Source: Parabacteroides sp.
GTDB taxonomy: Bacteria; Bacteroidota; Bacteroidia; Bacteroidales; Tannerellaceae
Length of the DNA stretch: 23,529 nt
Direction of reading: 5' to 3'
NCBI GenBank assembly: GCA_020026285.1
Contig: JAHHQS010000049.1
Span: 1 to 23,529, forward strand
The notes beneath the pieces are model-generated. The model was given only the letters and a program-made list of their open reading frames with translations. It made no database searches and was not told where the DNA came from. Position numbers and translations under genes: made by a program. Within the stretch, counting starts at the first letter, position 1. Every line of letters begins with the position of its first letter. This document shows, in pieces, positions 15,695 to 23,529 of this stretch.

Positions 15695-17434
15695 ATGAAA
15701 AATATAAATATCAAATCAAAATTGAATATATCTTGCCAGTGGATGTATTATTTGTGTCTTCTGTTGTTCTTAACTAATTCTTTTTTAGGTAAGGCTGAAT
15801 CTTATGATAACAGATATGGATGGCCAGCAATGAAGACTCCAAAAGGTTTAATCATTTGTAATGAAACCGAAACTTTAGAAGAAGCAATGTTGCTTGAATC
15901 ATTATCAGGTCTGGCAGCCAAAGCCGTTAACGAAAACAGATTCAGTGAAATGGTCTGGATGGATATAGATAAGTCAGGTTTTAGTGAATCATATGGTTCT
16001 ATCCTTAAAGAAAGTGTGAAAGCTGTCAACATCAAGGATTTCAAACGAATGAATGTATGGGAACTGCTAACTTATCTGAAAAAGAAAGGACTTGTTAAAG
16101 GTTACGTTTTGTATAATATGGATGATGGTAAGGGAGAATTCGATAATTCCAGCAATGTAGCTACTGTTTATGCTTCATTGTTATCAGGTGTTTTGATAGA
16201 TCATTCATTGGAAGTCAAGGCTCGCCAATATGGTTTGAAAATGCTGAAAGATGCAACTAAGGAAACATTGACTGAATGTTTCCACAAAAACAAGAGCAAA
16301 CTGAATAATGCAACAGCTTTAAGCATCAGACCGTATGTTCATAATTTACGTGATTATGCGATAGCTCATAAGTTGATGCTTTATAGTGACAATCATGATC
16401 TGGCTAATGAAGTTCTGGAATGGGTTAAACCTCTTACTCCGATTCTTGGATGGGGTTGTGGTGACGAATATGATGGGACCAGTCTGGTTTCGGAATGGGG
16501 ACATTATAATACAGCCAGTGACTGGTGTTATAACTTGCCTTTCATCTCAGCAGCTGCTCCTTCTGTGAAATTGGAAAAGGCAAAGGAACTTTCTCTGAAT
16601 CAAATCAATTTTGCAGATACCAGCTATGTTCACTCTTTCGTAATGAGTGATGGTGATAACATGCAGTGGACTATGGGCGTTTTTGCAAGAAGTCCGATTT
16701 ATGCAGGTAATGAAAAGGCGAAAGATACAGGTGTCACCTGGACTATCTGTCCGATTAACTTGTCTGTTATTTCACCAGTTTCATGGAATGAAGCAGTGAA
16801 GAAACAAAGTCCTAAGAACTCATATATCGAATATGGTGGTGGCTACCAGTATCCGGATTTATTTGCCATCAAGCGTCCTAACAGAAAAGAACTTTTGCGA
16901 GAGTTTGCTCGTCGTGTCAACAAACACATGAAAGATCTGGATGTGAAAATTTATGGTGCTTTGTTTAAGGATGTAGACAGTAAGGAAGCTCAGGAAGCTT
17001 TGCAGATTTATGTAGAGGAAATGGAAGATATTACTGGTATCATTGCTATTCAATATTTCCCTTATGAATTGGGCAAACAGGTTTACTGGTTTAAAAACAA
17101 GAAAGGTATAGATATTCCTGTTGTTACAGCCGACTATTCTATCTGGAATGAAGTTCGGGCTGATCGTCCAAATGCAGGTACTCCTGAATATGTAGCTTCT
17201 TTGATTAACAGAGATGCTTTGTCAAACAATAAATATTCATGGACTATTGTTCATGCCTGGTCTGATTTTGAGGAGACAAGTAATCTGACTCCGCTTCCTG
17301 CAATAGGGATGAATCCTGTAATGACTTCGGAATCTCTTTTGATGAAGAATATTCGTACTGTTTCGTTGAATGAATTGTTGTGGAGAGTAAGAATGCTTCA
17401 TCGTCCTGAACAGACAAAAAGTTTGATGAAATAA
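15695..17434 (+). CDS. GxGYxYP-domain putative glycoside hydrolase
   Basis: A 579-residue protein with a signal peptide (hydrophobic core about 17-31, cleavage probably after GKA, residue 34). The name-giving motif is present as GGGYQYP at 381-387, so it belongs to the GxGYxYP family (PF14323, with its N-terminal partner domain at about 48-290). Other conserved-looking segments are VHSFVMSDGDNMQWTMG (312-328, acidic and probably near the active site), GWGCGDEYDGTSLVSEWG (252-269) and TIVHAWSDFEE near the C-terminus. The family is annotated as putative glycoside hydrolase and is common in PULs, but I know of no firmly established activity. It has probable terminators on both sides, so it is likely monocistronic. 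The length is normal for the family and no disruption is visible. Confidence 0.85.
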   Translation: MKNINIKSKLNISCQWMYYLCLLLFLTNSFLGKAESYDNRYGWPAMKTPKGLIICNETETLEEAMLLESLSGLAAKAVNENRFSEMVWMDIDKSGFSESYGSILKESVKAVNIKDFKRMNVWELLTYLKKKGLVKGYVLYNMDDGKGEFDNSSNVATVYASLLSGVLIDHSLEVKARQYGLKMLKDATKETLTECFHKNKSKLNNATALSIRPYVHNLRDYAIAHKLMLYSDNHDLANEVLEWVKPLTPILGWGCGDEYDGTSLVSEWGHYNTASDWCYNLPFISAAAPSVKLEKAKELSLNQINFADTSYVHSFVMSDGDNMQWTMGVFARSPIYAGNEKAKDTGVTWTICPINLSVISPVSWNEAVKKQSPKNSYIEYGGGYQYPDLFAIKRPNRKELLREFARRVNKHMKDLDVKIYGALFKDVDSKEAQEALQIYVEEMEDITGIIAIQYFPYELGKQVYWFKNKKGIDIPVVTADYSIWNEVRADRPNAGTPEYVASLINRDALSNNKYSWTIVHAWSDFEETSNLTPLPAIGMNPVMTSESLLMKNIRTVSLNELLWRVRMLHRPEQTKSLMK

Positions 17435-17490
17435 AACAGATTAATTAAAAAATCTTTCTGATCATATCAAGAAAGGTTGGTTAATAAAGG

Positions 17491-17530
17491 AAAAGAGTTG
17501 AATCTTACGAACAGGATTCAACTCTTTTTT
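17491..17530. terminator. Bidirectional terminator between convergent genes
   Basis: AAAAGAGTTGAATC (17491-17504) pairs perfectly over 14 bp with GATTCAACTCTTTT (17515-17528) around a 10-nt loop. The T-run continues to 17530 on the plus strand and the A-run serves the minus strand. It can end both the GxGYxYP gene and the convergent sulfatase gene. Confidence 0.85.
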
Positions 17531-17575
17531 GTTCTTGATGGTATCTTTATTAGCAAAGATATTACATGATGAGCA

Positions 17576-19180
17576 TTATTCATTCTCGTCCCAACTTACA
17601 GCAAGTCCTGAAGCATCAGGTTCAAAGTCGGTAGGACTCACAAAACCTAATTTGATTTTTTCACCGGCTTTCATACGGTCCCACACCATTCTTTCAGCTC
17701 CTTGATATTCGTATCGGTCGAAGATGGTTCCATCAGCAACGATTCTAGGATCCTGTTGTTCCTTCAATCTGGCGAGAAGTTCTTTTCTCATTTTGTCTTT
17801 TAAGGCAGCATACTCTTTTTTATTAATCAGATTGGTCATGCAATCGCGATCCTTCCGGATATTATACATTTCTTCAGAATCACGTTTTCCAAACGACAAT
17901 TTCCAATAATATTCTGTTTCTGGATTTCTTCTGCTTTGAATAATCTCTGTCTTGGTCGGACCTCCATCTACATTCAGATAACCTGTAACCGGATTCCCTG
18001 CCGGCCAGCGATTCGTTTCAAAATTCATCAGATACAGATAATCGCCGCGGATTAATCCTCTGATTGGATAACCTTGATCGTGGGGTCGTCCTACGTCATG
18101 TCGTTCTTTCCCTATCATGACAAAATCACGGTCAATCTCTTTCTTGTTCTCGGTCAATAAGTCAACAAAGCTTCTTCCGGTGATGGCATGCATACCCGAT
18201 TTCTCTTCTGTAACATTGGCCAGTTCAAGGAAGGTCGGAGCAATATCAATTACACTAATTTTATCCCGGACTTCTCTACCCGGCTTTTTAATACCGTTCT
18301 TCCACATAACCGCGAAAGGAATGTGATTGGAATATTCATATTCCTGACCTTTACAACGCGGAAAAGGCATTCCATGATCGGCAGTAACCACTACAATGGT
18401 ATTATCCAGTTCTCCGGCTTCTTCCAGATACTGAAGGATTCGTTCGAGGTGATGATCAAAATGTTCCAGTTCTAGTGCATAATCGAGCATATCCGTTCGT
18501 ATCTTTTCATTATCGGGCCAGAAAGATGGAACTGAGTCAATCTGATTGATATTCTTTCCAGCTTTCAGCGATGAGGCAAACTCATACCCTCGATGAGGTT
18601 CAAGGGCTCCGTACCAGAAACAGAAGGGCTTGTCTTTCGGACGGTTATCGAGGAATGCTTTAAAATTGGATGCATAGTCAATATTAGAAATTCCTTTGGT
18701 TGGAGATTTCAATTTCAGATCGTTCCATTTCTTTCCGGTGATTTCTCTGTCTTTACCTTCGGCATTACGGGCAAAACCAGGTCCCCATCCTTTACCGGTA
18801 AAGCCTATACAATATCCGTTGTCGGCCAAAGCTTCCGGATAAGATTTGAATTTAGATGGGAACTTTGGCCAGTGATTACAGGCTTCTTCTAATTGCCAGG
18901 AATTTCGCCCCGTAATAATAGCGGCGCGTGATGGAGCCGATTTTGCGTTACAGGTATATGCCTGTTGGAAGAGTATTCCATTTTTAGCAACCCTGTCGAA
19001 TCCTGGAGTATTTACCCAAGGAGTGCCATAAGCGCTCATATGTGGATAAGAAACATCGTCGGCAATACAGAATAAAATATTCGGTTGTCTGACATCTTCT
19101 TTATCAGTACAGCTTGTCAGTAGAAAAGTCAGTGATAACGGAATCAGCGACATGGGTGATATTACTTGATGATTATTCAT
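17576..19180 (-). CDS. Lipoprotein S1-family sulfatase (SGSH-like, serine-type FGly motif)
   Basis: The protein is 534 residues from the ATG at 19180; a TTG further upstream would only add a stretch without signal character. The signal ends in the lipobox LTSC with Cys24, so it is membrane-anchored. Metal ligands Asp41-Asp42 ([17 protein letters not shown]), the activation motif SAPSR (81-85, serine to be converted to formylglycine by an anSME), [10 protein letters not shown] near Lys130, LEPHRGYE near His196 and [10 protein letters not shown] (266-275) are all present. The PFPR segment after the metal site and the overall order resemble human N-sulfoglucosamine sulfohydrolase (SGSH), suggesting the S1_8-like branch; the exact subfamily and target sulfate position are not certain. 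It is transcribed opposite to the rest of the PUL, divergent from the OCD-family gene. No anSME gene is in the window and one must exist elsewhere for activity. Confidence 0.9.
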   Translation of the reverse strand: MNNHQVISPMSLIPLSLTFLLTSCTDKEDVRQPNILFCIADDVSYPHMSAYGTPWVNTPGFDRVAKNGILFQQAYTCNAKSAPSRAAIITGRNSWQLEEACNHWPKFPSKFKSYPEALADNGYCIGFTGKGWGPGFARNAEGKDREITGKKWNDLKLKSPTKGISNIDYASNFKAFLDNRPKDKPFCFWYGALEPHRGYEFASSLKAGKNINQIDSVPSFWPDNEKIRTDMLDYALELEHFDHHLERILQYLEEAGELDNTIVVVTADHGMPFPRCKGQEYEYSNHIPFAVMWKNGIKKPGREVRDKISVIDIAPTFLELANVTEEKSGMHAITGRSFVDLLTENKKEIDRDFVMIGKERHDVGRPHDQGYPIRGLIRGDYLYLMNFETNRWPAGNPVTGYLNVDGGPTKTEIIQSRRNPETEYYWKLSFGKRDSEEMYNIRKDRDCMTNLINKKEYAALKDKMRKELLARLKEQQDPRIVADGTIFDRYEYQGAERMVWDRMKAGEKIKLGFVSPTDFEPDASGLAVSWDENE

Positions 19181-19254
19181 AATAAGATACTTGATTATAA
19201 TGGTTTCTACTTCATAAAGGTAGAAATAATATGACAATCTTTTAGAAAAATCGT

Positions 19255-19262
19255 TACATTTG
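19255..19262 (+). promoter_or_regulatory. Candidate -7 promoter box for the OCD-sdaA-sulfatase operon
   Basis: TACATTTG matches the Bacteroidota -7 consensus TAnnTTTG exactly. TATG at 19230-19233, one base off the -33 TTTG, stands 21 bases upstream. Transcription would start near 19269, giving a leader of about 53 nt before the ATG at 19322. On the opposite strand TACCTTTA (19222-19215) is one base off consensus and could serve the divergent sulfatase. Confidence 0.5.
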
Positions 19263-19321
19263 TGAGGATTTGATCGAAAAAACCATAAATGGATAATGAT
19301 AACTTTAAAATTTAGAGAAAC

Positions 19322-20296
19322 ATGAAAATCTTATCATCTGAAGTAATCGAAAAACATATTCAAATGTCGGGAATGGTGGATGAAATGGCAAAAGCTTACC
19401 TTATCTTGAGAGATAATAAATCTGTCATGCCGGTTCGTACAATTACGGACTTTGGAGAAGGAAACCCTCTGATGTTTTTTAAACCTGCGTGTGATAATAC
19501 GAATGGCCAGGTTGCAGTCAAATTATTGAATCAGTTGAAGCAGACAAGCAAGGAAGGTTATCCGACGATTCAGGGATTGGTATTGCTTCTGGATGGACAG
19601 AAGAATGAGATTCTTTCCATTATGGATGGACGAATAATAACTGCAATGCGTACAGGTGCCGCTTCGGGTCTGGCTACACGTTGGCTGGCTCGTGAAGATG
19701 CCAGAGTCTTGGTCGTATTTGGTGCCGGAGCTCAGGCTTATACTCAGATCAAAGCCGTGTTGGCTGTGCGTAATATCCGGAAGATTATTGTTTTTGATTT
19801 GTATGAGAAGGCTATTGATAAATTAATCTCTTATTTCGGATACTTGAAGGATGTGGAGTTCGTGAAAGCCAAATCGTTGGATATGCTGGGTGAAGCTGAT
19901 GTCATCTGTACGGTGACAAACTCATCAAAGCCTTTGTTTGAAACAAAATATCTGAAGGAAGGTGTTCACATCAATGCTATAGGTTCCTTTGCCAGAGGAA
20001 TGCGTGAGATGCCGGATAATGTTTATGAGGATTCTTTTTTGTTTGTTGATCATTATGATTCCTGTTTCTCAGAAAGTGGTGATGTTATTTTCCCTAAAGA
20101 GAAAGGATATATCAATGAGAATAATTATAAAGGTGAAATTGCTGATCTGCTGAGTGGAAAGATTCCGGGAAGAGATAGTACAACTCGTAGAACTATCTTC
20201 AAGAGTGTAGGTGTTGCAACTCAGGATTTGGTGGCTGCTCAGTATATTTATTCGAAAGCAGTGGAAGAAGGCTTCGGACTGGATGTGAATTTTTAA
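19322..20296 (+). CDS. Ornithine cyclodeaminase/mu-crystallin family NAD(P)-dependent oxidoreductase
   Basis: A 324-residue cytoplasmic protein, the usual family length, with no signal peptide. The dinucleotide-binding loop is [11 protein letters not shown] at about 132-142 in a Rossmann fold. Family substrate-site residues appear as Lys67 (VAVKLLN) and Arg110 ([13 protein letters not shown]). In ornithine cyclodeaminase an aspartate follows the glycine of the INAVG-type motif and is needed for cyclodeamination; here the segment reads [15 protein letters not shown] with Phe223 at that place, so true ornithine cyclodeaminase activity is unlikely. Related enzymes include alanine dehydrogenase, ketimine or pyrroline-2-carboxylate reductases and opine-type amino acid dehydrogenases; I cannot choose among them. 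The L-serine ammonia-lyase gene begins 14 bases after the stop, which points to linked amino-acid metabolism. Confidence 0.87.
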   Translation: MKILSSEVIEKHIQMSGMVDEMAKAYLILRDNKSVMPVRTITDFGEGNPLMFFKPACDNTNGQVAVKLLNQLKQTSKEGYPTIQGLVLLLDGQKNEILSIMDGRIITAMRTGAASGLATRWLAREDARVLVVFGAGAQAYTQIKAVLAVRNIRKIIVFDLYEKAIDKLISYFGYLKDVEFVKAKSLDMLGEADVICTVTNSSKPLFETKYLKEGVHINAIGSFARGMREMPDNVYEDSFLFVDHYDSCFSESGDVIFPKEKGYINENNYKGEIADLLSGKIPGRDSTTRRTIFKSVGVATQDLVAAQYIYSKAVEEGFGLDVNF

Positions 20297-20310
20297 TAAA
20301 TAGAAGAAAA

Positions 20311-21708
20311 ATGAGTAAACCACTAAGTATCTTCAATGAAATACTGGGGCCGGTGATGCGAGGTCCTTCCAGTTCGCATACGGCTGCAGCATATCGAATA
20401 GGTTTGCTTTCAATGCAGATCTTTGGAAGGAAACTGAAAAAGATGATAGTAGAGTTTTCAACCAAAGGTTCTTTGCCTACCACTTATAAAAGTCAGGGTT
20501 CTGAAGTGGGACTCCTTTCCGGTTTGATGGGTATTCCTATGGAGTCGGAAAAGGTCATGAATGTCGTTTCCTTGTTTCATGAAGCTGGATTGGAAACTGA
20601 GATTGTTGTAAATGATGATCCATGCGATCATCCGAATATATATAATCTGACATTGATTGATCCGGATGGTTATTCCATGAAACTGACAGGTGTTTCTACC
20701 GGTGGAGGAATGATAAGAATCACTCGTATCAATGATAAGGAAGTAAACATAGAAGGAGATCAGACAGAATATATAGAAGGAATAGGAGAGATTCATCCAA
20801 TCTTACCGATTCCTTATTCTGAAAAAGCCACTCTTCCGTTTACGAATGCAGCCGAATTTGAGAAACAGTTGAAAGAAGATACTCCAATCTGGAAACAGGC
20901 TTTGGAATACGAAGCACTTCGGGGAGGAATCTCTCAGGAGGAAGTATGGAAAGTTGCTTCTTCTATCCTATCAGTCATGCGTTCTTCGTTGAATACCGGA
21001 TTAAGCGGAACTGATTATAAAGACCGTATTTTAGGTCAGCAGTTCCATCTGATTGATCAGGGAGTGAAAAAGAATAAACTGATTCCATCGCCATTGATTA
21101 ATCGGATAGCTAAATATGTATTGGCTATTATGGAATGTAAAAGTTCCTTTGGTGTAATTGTGGCTGCTCCTACAGCCGGATCTTGTGCTGTTGTTCCAGC
21201 AACCATTCTGGCTTGTGGAGATGAATATGGTTTTACCGAAGAAGAAATGACTCAGGCTTTACTGGCTTCCGGATTAATAGGCTTGTTCATAGCTAAAGAT
21301 GCTACTCTTTCAGCTGAAGTTGGTGGTTGTCAGGCGGAATGTGGAGCCGCTTCCGGTATGGCTGCAGCTGCTGTTGTTCAGTTGATGGGAGGAACAGCTC
21401 GTGAAGCATTACAGGCTTCGTCTTTTGCCTTGCAGAATATCCTGGGCATGATATGCGATCCGATTGCCAACCGCGTGGAAGCTCCTTGTCTGGGAAAGAA
21501 TATCATGTGTAGTGTAAATGCTGTCTCTGCTGCCAATATATCATTGGCCGGAGTCGATACTTTGATCCCATTAAGTGAAGTGATTCAGACAATGGATAAA
21601 GTGGGAAAATCTATTTGTCATGAATTGAGATGTACCAGTCTGGGAGGATTATCGGTCTGCAAGACTTCTTTGGAAATCATGAAGAAACTGGAGCATGAAG
21701 CTGATTGA
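20311..21708 (+). CDS. sdaA: Iron-sulfur L-serine ammonia-lyase (serine dehydratase)
   Basis: A 465-residue single-chain enzyme converting L-serine to pyruvate and ammonia in the cytoplasm with a [4Fe-4S] cluster. The beta domain (about 5-160) carries the hallmark GPSSSHTAAAYRIG (18-31). The alpha domain (about 190-455) carries TAGSCAVVPATI and three cysteines, Cys340, Cys382 and Cys393, whose spacing (42 and 11) is that expected for the cluster ligands. STGGGMIRI sits at the end of the beta domain. The length equals the fused bacterial type (E. coli SdaA about 454). There is no C-terminal cysteine tail: the protein ends EHEAD. The gene is 14 bases after the OCD-family gene and 63 bases before a sulfatase, so it is probably cotranscribed with both. 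Placement of serine catabolism inside a PUL is unusual. The gene symbol reflects the family; a serine-like substrate other than L-serine cannot be excluded. Confidence 0.93.
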   Translation: MSKPLSIFNEILGPVMRGPSSSHTAAAYRIGLLSMQIFGRKLKKMIVEFSTKGSLPTTYKSQGSEVGLLSGLMGIPMESEKVMNVVSLFHEAGLETEIVVNDDPCDHPNIYNLTLIDPDGYSMKLTGVSTGGGMIRITRINDKEVNIEGDQTEYIEGIGEIHPILPIPYSEKATLPFTNAAEFEKQLKEDTPIWKQALEYEALRGGISQEEVWKVASSILSVMRSSLNTGLSGTDYKDRILGQQFHLIDQGVKKNKLIPSPLINRIAKYVLAIMECKSSFGVIVAAPTAGSCAVVPATILACGDEYGFTEEEMTQALLASGLIGLFIAKDATLSAEVGGCQAECGAASGMAAAAVVQLMGGTAREALQASSFALQNILGMICDPIANRVEAPCLGKNIMCSVNAVSAANISLAGVDTLIPLSEVIQTMDKVGKSICHELRCTSLGGLSVCKTSLEIMKKLEHEAD

Positions 21709-21771
21709 AGGCTTGATCTGTTCCTGTGAATAATAAGATGGAATTATATAGAAAACTGAAAAAATAGAATC

Positions 21772-23529
21772 ATGAGGAGTAATAAGATAATAGGTGTATC
21801 AGCTTTGTTCGGAGCTTCTTTAGGAATGACTTTTGCTGAAGAGCGCCCCAATTTTGTATGGATGATGACAGAAGATGTTGCTCCTCATTTTGTTGGATTA
21901 TATAATCAGGGTGTTGGAGCTCAGACTCCGAATGTAGAAAGACTTGCCCGTGAAGGTCTTGTCTTTAATAATGCATATAGTAACGCACCTGTCAGTTCGG
22001 TAGCCCGTTCTACATTGATTACCGGATGTTATGCACCACGATTAGGAATAAGTCTTCACCGGAAATTGGAAGAGGTTCCATTGCCGGAATCTTTAAAGAT
22101 GTTTCCTTCTTATTTGCGTCAGGCAGGTTATCATACATCGAATGCTGCCAAAACGGATTATAATTGTTTCCTGGATGAAACAGCCTGGGATGTGGTTCAT
22201 GGAAAAATAGGAGAGTGGAGGAATCGAAAAGATAAGAATCAGCCTTTTTTCTTTGTCCGGACAAATGGAGCCAGTCATGAAAGTTGTCTGCATTTCAAAC
22301 CGGAAAAGACGAAAGATCATCCGACAAGGCATTCCACGGATCAGGTGAAACTATTGCCGAATCATCCGGATACTGAATTATTCCGATATACTTATGCCAC
22401 TTTTTATGATCATGTTCAAAAAGTAGACGAGGAATTGGGTAAGATGATTGATATGCTGGAAGAGGATGGGGTGTTGGATAATACTTTCATCTTCTATTTC
22501 GGTGATAATGGTGGTTCATTACCTGGTACAAAAGGATATACTTATGAAACCGGATTGAAAGTTCCCTTAGTAGTTTATATCCCGGAGAAATGGCGGAATA
22601 AGATTCCACTACCTATTAACAGCAGGGTGAATGGTTTTGTCAGTTTTATGGATTTCGGTCCGACTCTTTTACATCTGGCCGGAGTGAATGTTCCCAAAGA
22701 AATGGATGGAACACCATTTTTAGGAACAGATATTTCTAGTAAAAAGATGGATAAGCGGGATATTATTTATGGTTATGGCTCCCGTTTCGATGAACTTTAT
22801 GCTTTTAATCGAACTGTTCGAAAGGAAAATCTGAAATACTCTCGTAATTTCATACCTTATCATAGTAAATCCTTATATGCTACTTATCGATATAAGCAGG
22901 CTGCTTTCAGAGAATGGAAAGACTTGTTCGAACAGGGGAAACTGAATGATATTCAATCTGCATTCTTCCGACAGCAAGGACCTGAGGAATTATATGATCT
23001 CTCTGTTGATCCGTATGAAACCAATAATCTGGCTTCTAATCCTCAATACAAATCTGAATTGCAGAAGATGAGGAAGCTATTACGTAACCATATGTTAGAA
23101 CAGAATGATTTAGGATTGTTTCCGGAAAGTGTCTGGCTGGAGGAAGGGAAGAAAGCTCCTTCTGAATATGGAAAGAGAATGCATAACCGGATGATTCGAT
23201 TGATGGATGTGATAGATTTGCAGACTAAGCCAAAGGATAAAATAGTTGAGGAAGTCCGTCGTGCTCTTCAGGCTTCCGATCCGGTTGAACGTTACTGGGC
23301 GTTGACAGCTTGTGTATGGCATGGACAGGTTGCTTTCGATATAAAGGAACTTGTCGAGAATATCTATAAAACAGATCACTGTATGTTTGTACGGAGTCGT
23401 GCTCTGGTTTGTTTGTCTCGTATGGGAAAAGATAATCTGATAGAAAGTATGAAACAAATCTTGCAACAGACAAAGACAGAGGCAGAAGCTTTGCAGGTTC
23501 TGAATGATGCGGCTTATCTGAAAGAATCT
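21772..23529 (+). CDS. S1-family sulfatase with non-consensus activation motif and C-terminal helical-repeat extension (partial)
   Basis: Open at the window end; 586 codons are visible and no stop is reached. It begins with a type I signal peptide (cleavage likely after MTFA, residue 22), so it is probably periplasmic or secreted and not a lipoprotein. Metal-site residues are Glu34-Asp35 in MMTEDVAPH (Glu-Asp in place of the commoner Asp-Asp), with GDNGG at 244-248 and Lys127 and Lys263 in active-site positions. The activation motif reads SSVAR at 75-79 where the family has C/S-x-P/A-x-R; valine stands at the proline/alanine position. The layout resembles subfamily S1_16, some members of which have a C-terminal HEAT-like extension; here residues from about 490 (ASDPVERYWALTACVWHGQ, then VRSRALVCLSRMG) look like such repeats. 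Last gene of the OCD-sdaA operon, 63 bases after sdaA. It should remove sulfate from the PUL substrate; the position is unknown. Confidence 0.9.
   Translation, partial: MRSNKIIGVSALFGASLGMTFAEERPNFVWMMTEDVAPHFVGLYNQGVGAQTPNVERLAREGLVFNNAYSNAPVSSVARSTLITGCYAPRLGISLHRKLEEVPLPESLKMFPSYLRQAGYHTSNAAKTDYNCFLDETAWDVVHGKIGEWRNRKDKNQPFFFVRTNGASHESCLHFKPEKTKDHPTRHSTDQVKLLPNHPDTELFRYTYATFYDHVQKVDEELGKMIDMLEEDGVLDNTFIFYFGDNGGSLPGTKGYTYETGLKVPLVVYIPEKWRNKIPLPINSRVNGFVSFMDFGPTLLHLAGVNVPKEMDGTPFLGTDISSKKMDKRDIIYGYGSRFDELYAFNRTVRKENLKYSRNFIPYHSKSLYATYRYKQAAFREWKDLFEQGKLNDIQSAFFRQQGPEELYDLSVDPYETNNLASNPQYKSELQKMRKLLRNHMLEQNDLGLFPESVWLEEGKKAPSEYGKRMHNRMIRLMDVIDLQTKPKDKIVEEVRRALQASDPVERYWALTACVWHGQVAFDIKELVENIYKTDHCMFVRSRALVCLSRMGKDNLIESMKQILQQTKTEAEALQVLNDAAYLKES

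Noticed and set aside
19181..19237. A TTG-initiated extension of the minus-strand sulfatase
   Set aside because: The added residues have no signal character and overlap the presumed promoter region; ATG at 19180 gives a normal lipoprotein signal.
20458..20796. Open frame antisense to the serine dehydratase gene
   Set aside because: No recognisable protein features and complete overlap with a conserved enzyme gene.
23240..23529. A separate gene for the helical-repeat part after the second sulfatase
   Set aside because: The frame is continuous from the sulfatase domain without a stop, and HEAT-like C-terminal extensions occur in this sulfatase type.

Overview
The window is a polysaccharide utilization locus (PUL) from a Bacteroidota genome, most likely a gut-type member of the Bacteroidales. 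The evidence is a SusC/SusD pair with an N-terminal STN domain on SusC, an ECF sigma factor with a FecR-type anti-sigma factor, Bacteroidota-only families (DUF3823, GxGYxYP, DUF4974), TAnnTTTG-type promoter boxes, no Shine-Dalgarno sequences, and AT-rich coding sequence. I see no tRNA, rRNA, IS element, phage gene or CRISPR array.

Region 1 (1-3783) is regulatory. It holds an ECF sigma factor with a GTG start, a lipoprotein with two DUF1080 (3-keto-disaccharide hydrolase) domains, a strong terminator, and the FecR anti-sigma factor. Sigma and anti-sigma genes are therefore separated by an enzyme gene. With the STN domain of SusC these form a trans-envelope signalling circuit: ligand at SusC, then FecR, then release of sigma and PUL transcription.

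Region 2 (4050-17434) is the uptake and degradation core: a secreted GH116/DUF608-like protein, SusC, SusD, a DUF3823 surface lipoprotein, a lipoprotein with a TIM-barrel-like glycoside hydrolase architecture that I cannot place in a family, and a GxGYxYP-domain protein. Hairpin terminators separate several transcription units. Antisense to the susC leader there is a candidate small RNA of about 87 nt, with a TAnnTTTG box over the susC start codon and an intrinsic terminator that pairs fully only on the minus strand. It resembles the cis-antisense sRNAs (DonS type) described for sigma/anti-sigma PULs of Bacteroides.

Region 3 (17576-23529) adds two sulfatases and an unexpected metabolic pair. 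A lipoprotein sulfatase (serine-type FGly motif, SGSH-like) lies on the minus strand. Divergent from it runs an operon of an ornithine cyclodeaminase/mu-crystallin family oxidoreductase, an iron-sulfur L-serine ammonia-lyase, and a second sulfatase cut by the window end, whose activation motif departs from consensus.

Together the genes suggest uptake of a sulfated glycan. The cytoplasmic amino-acid enzymes raise the possibility that the ligand carries serine or another amino acid, for example a glycopeptide or an amino-acid-substituted polysaccharide. That link is inference; the real substrate cannot be read from this sequence.
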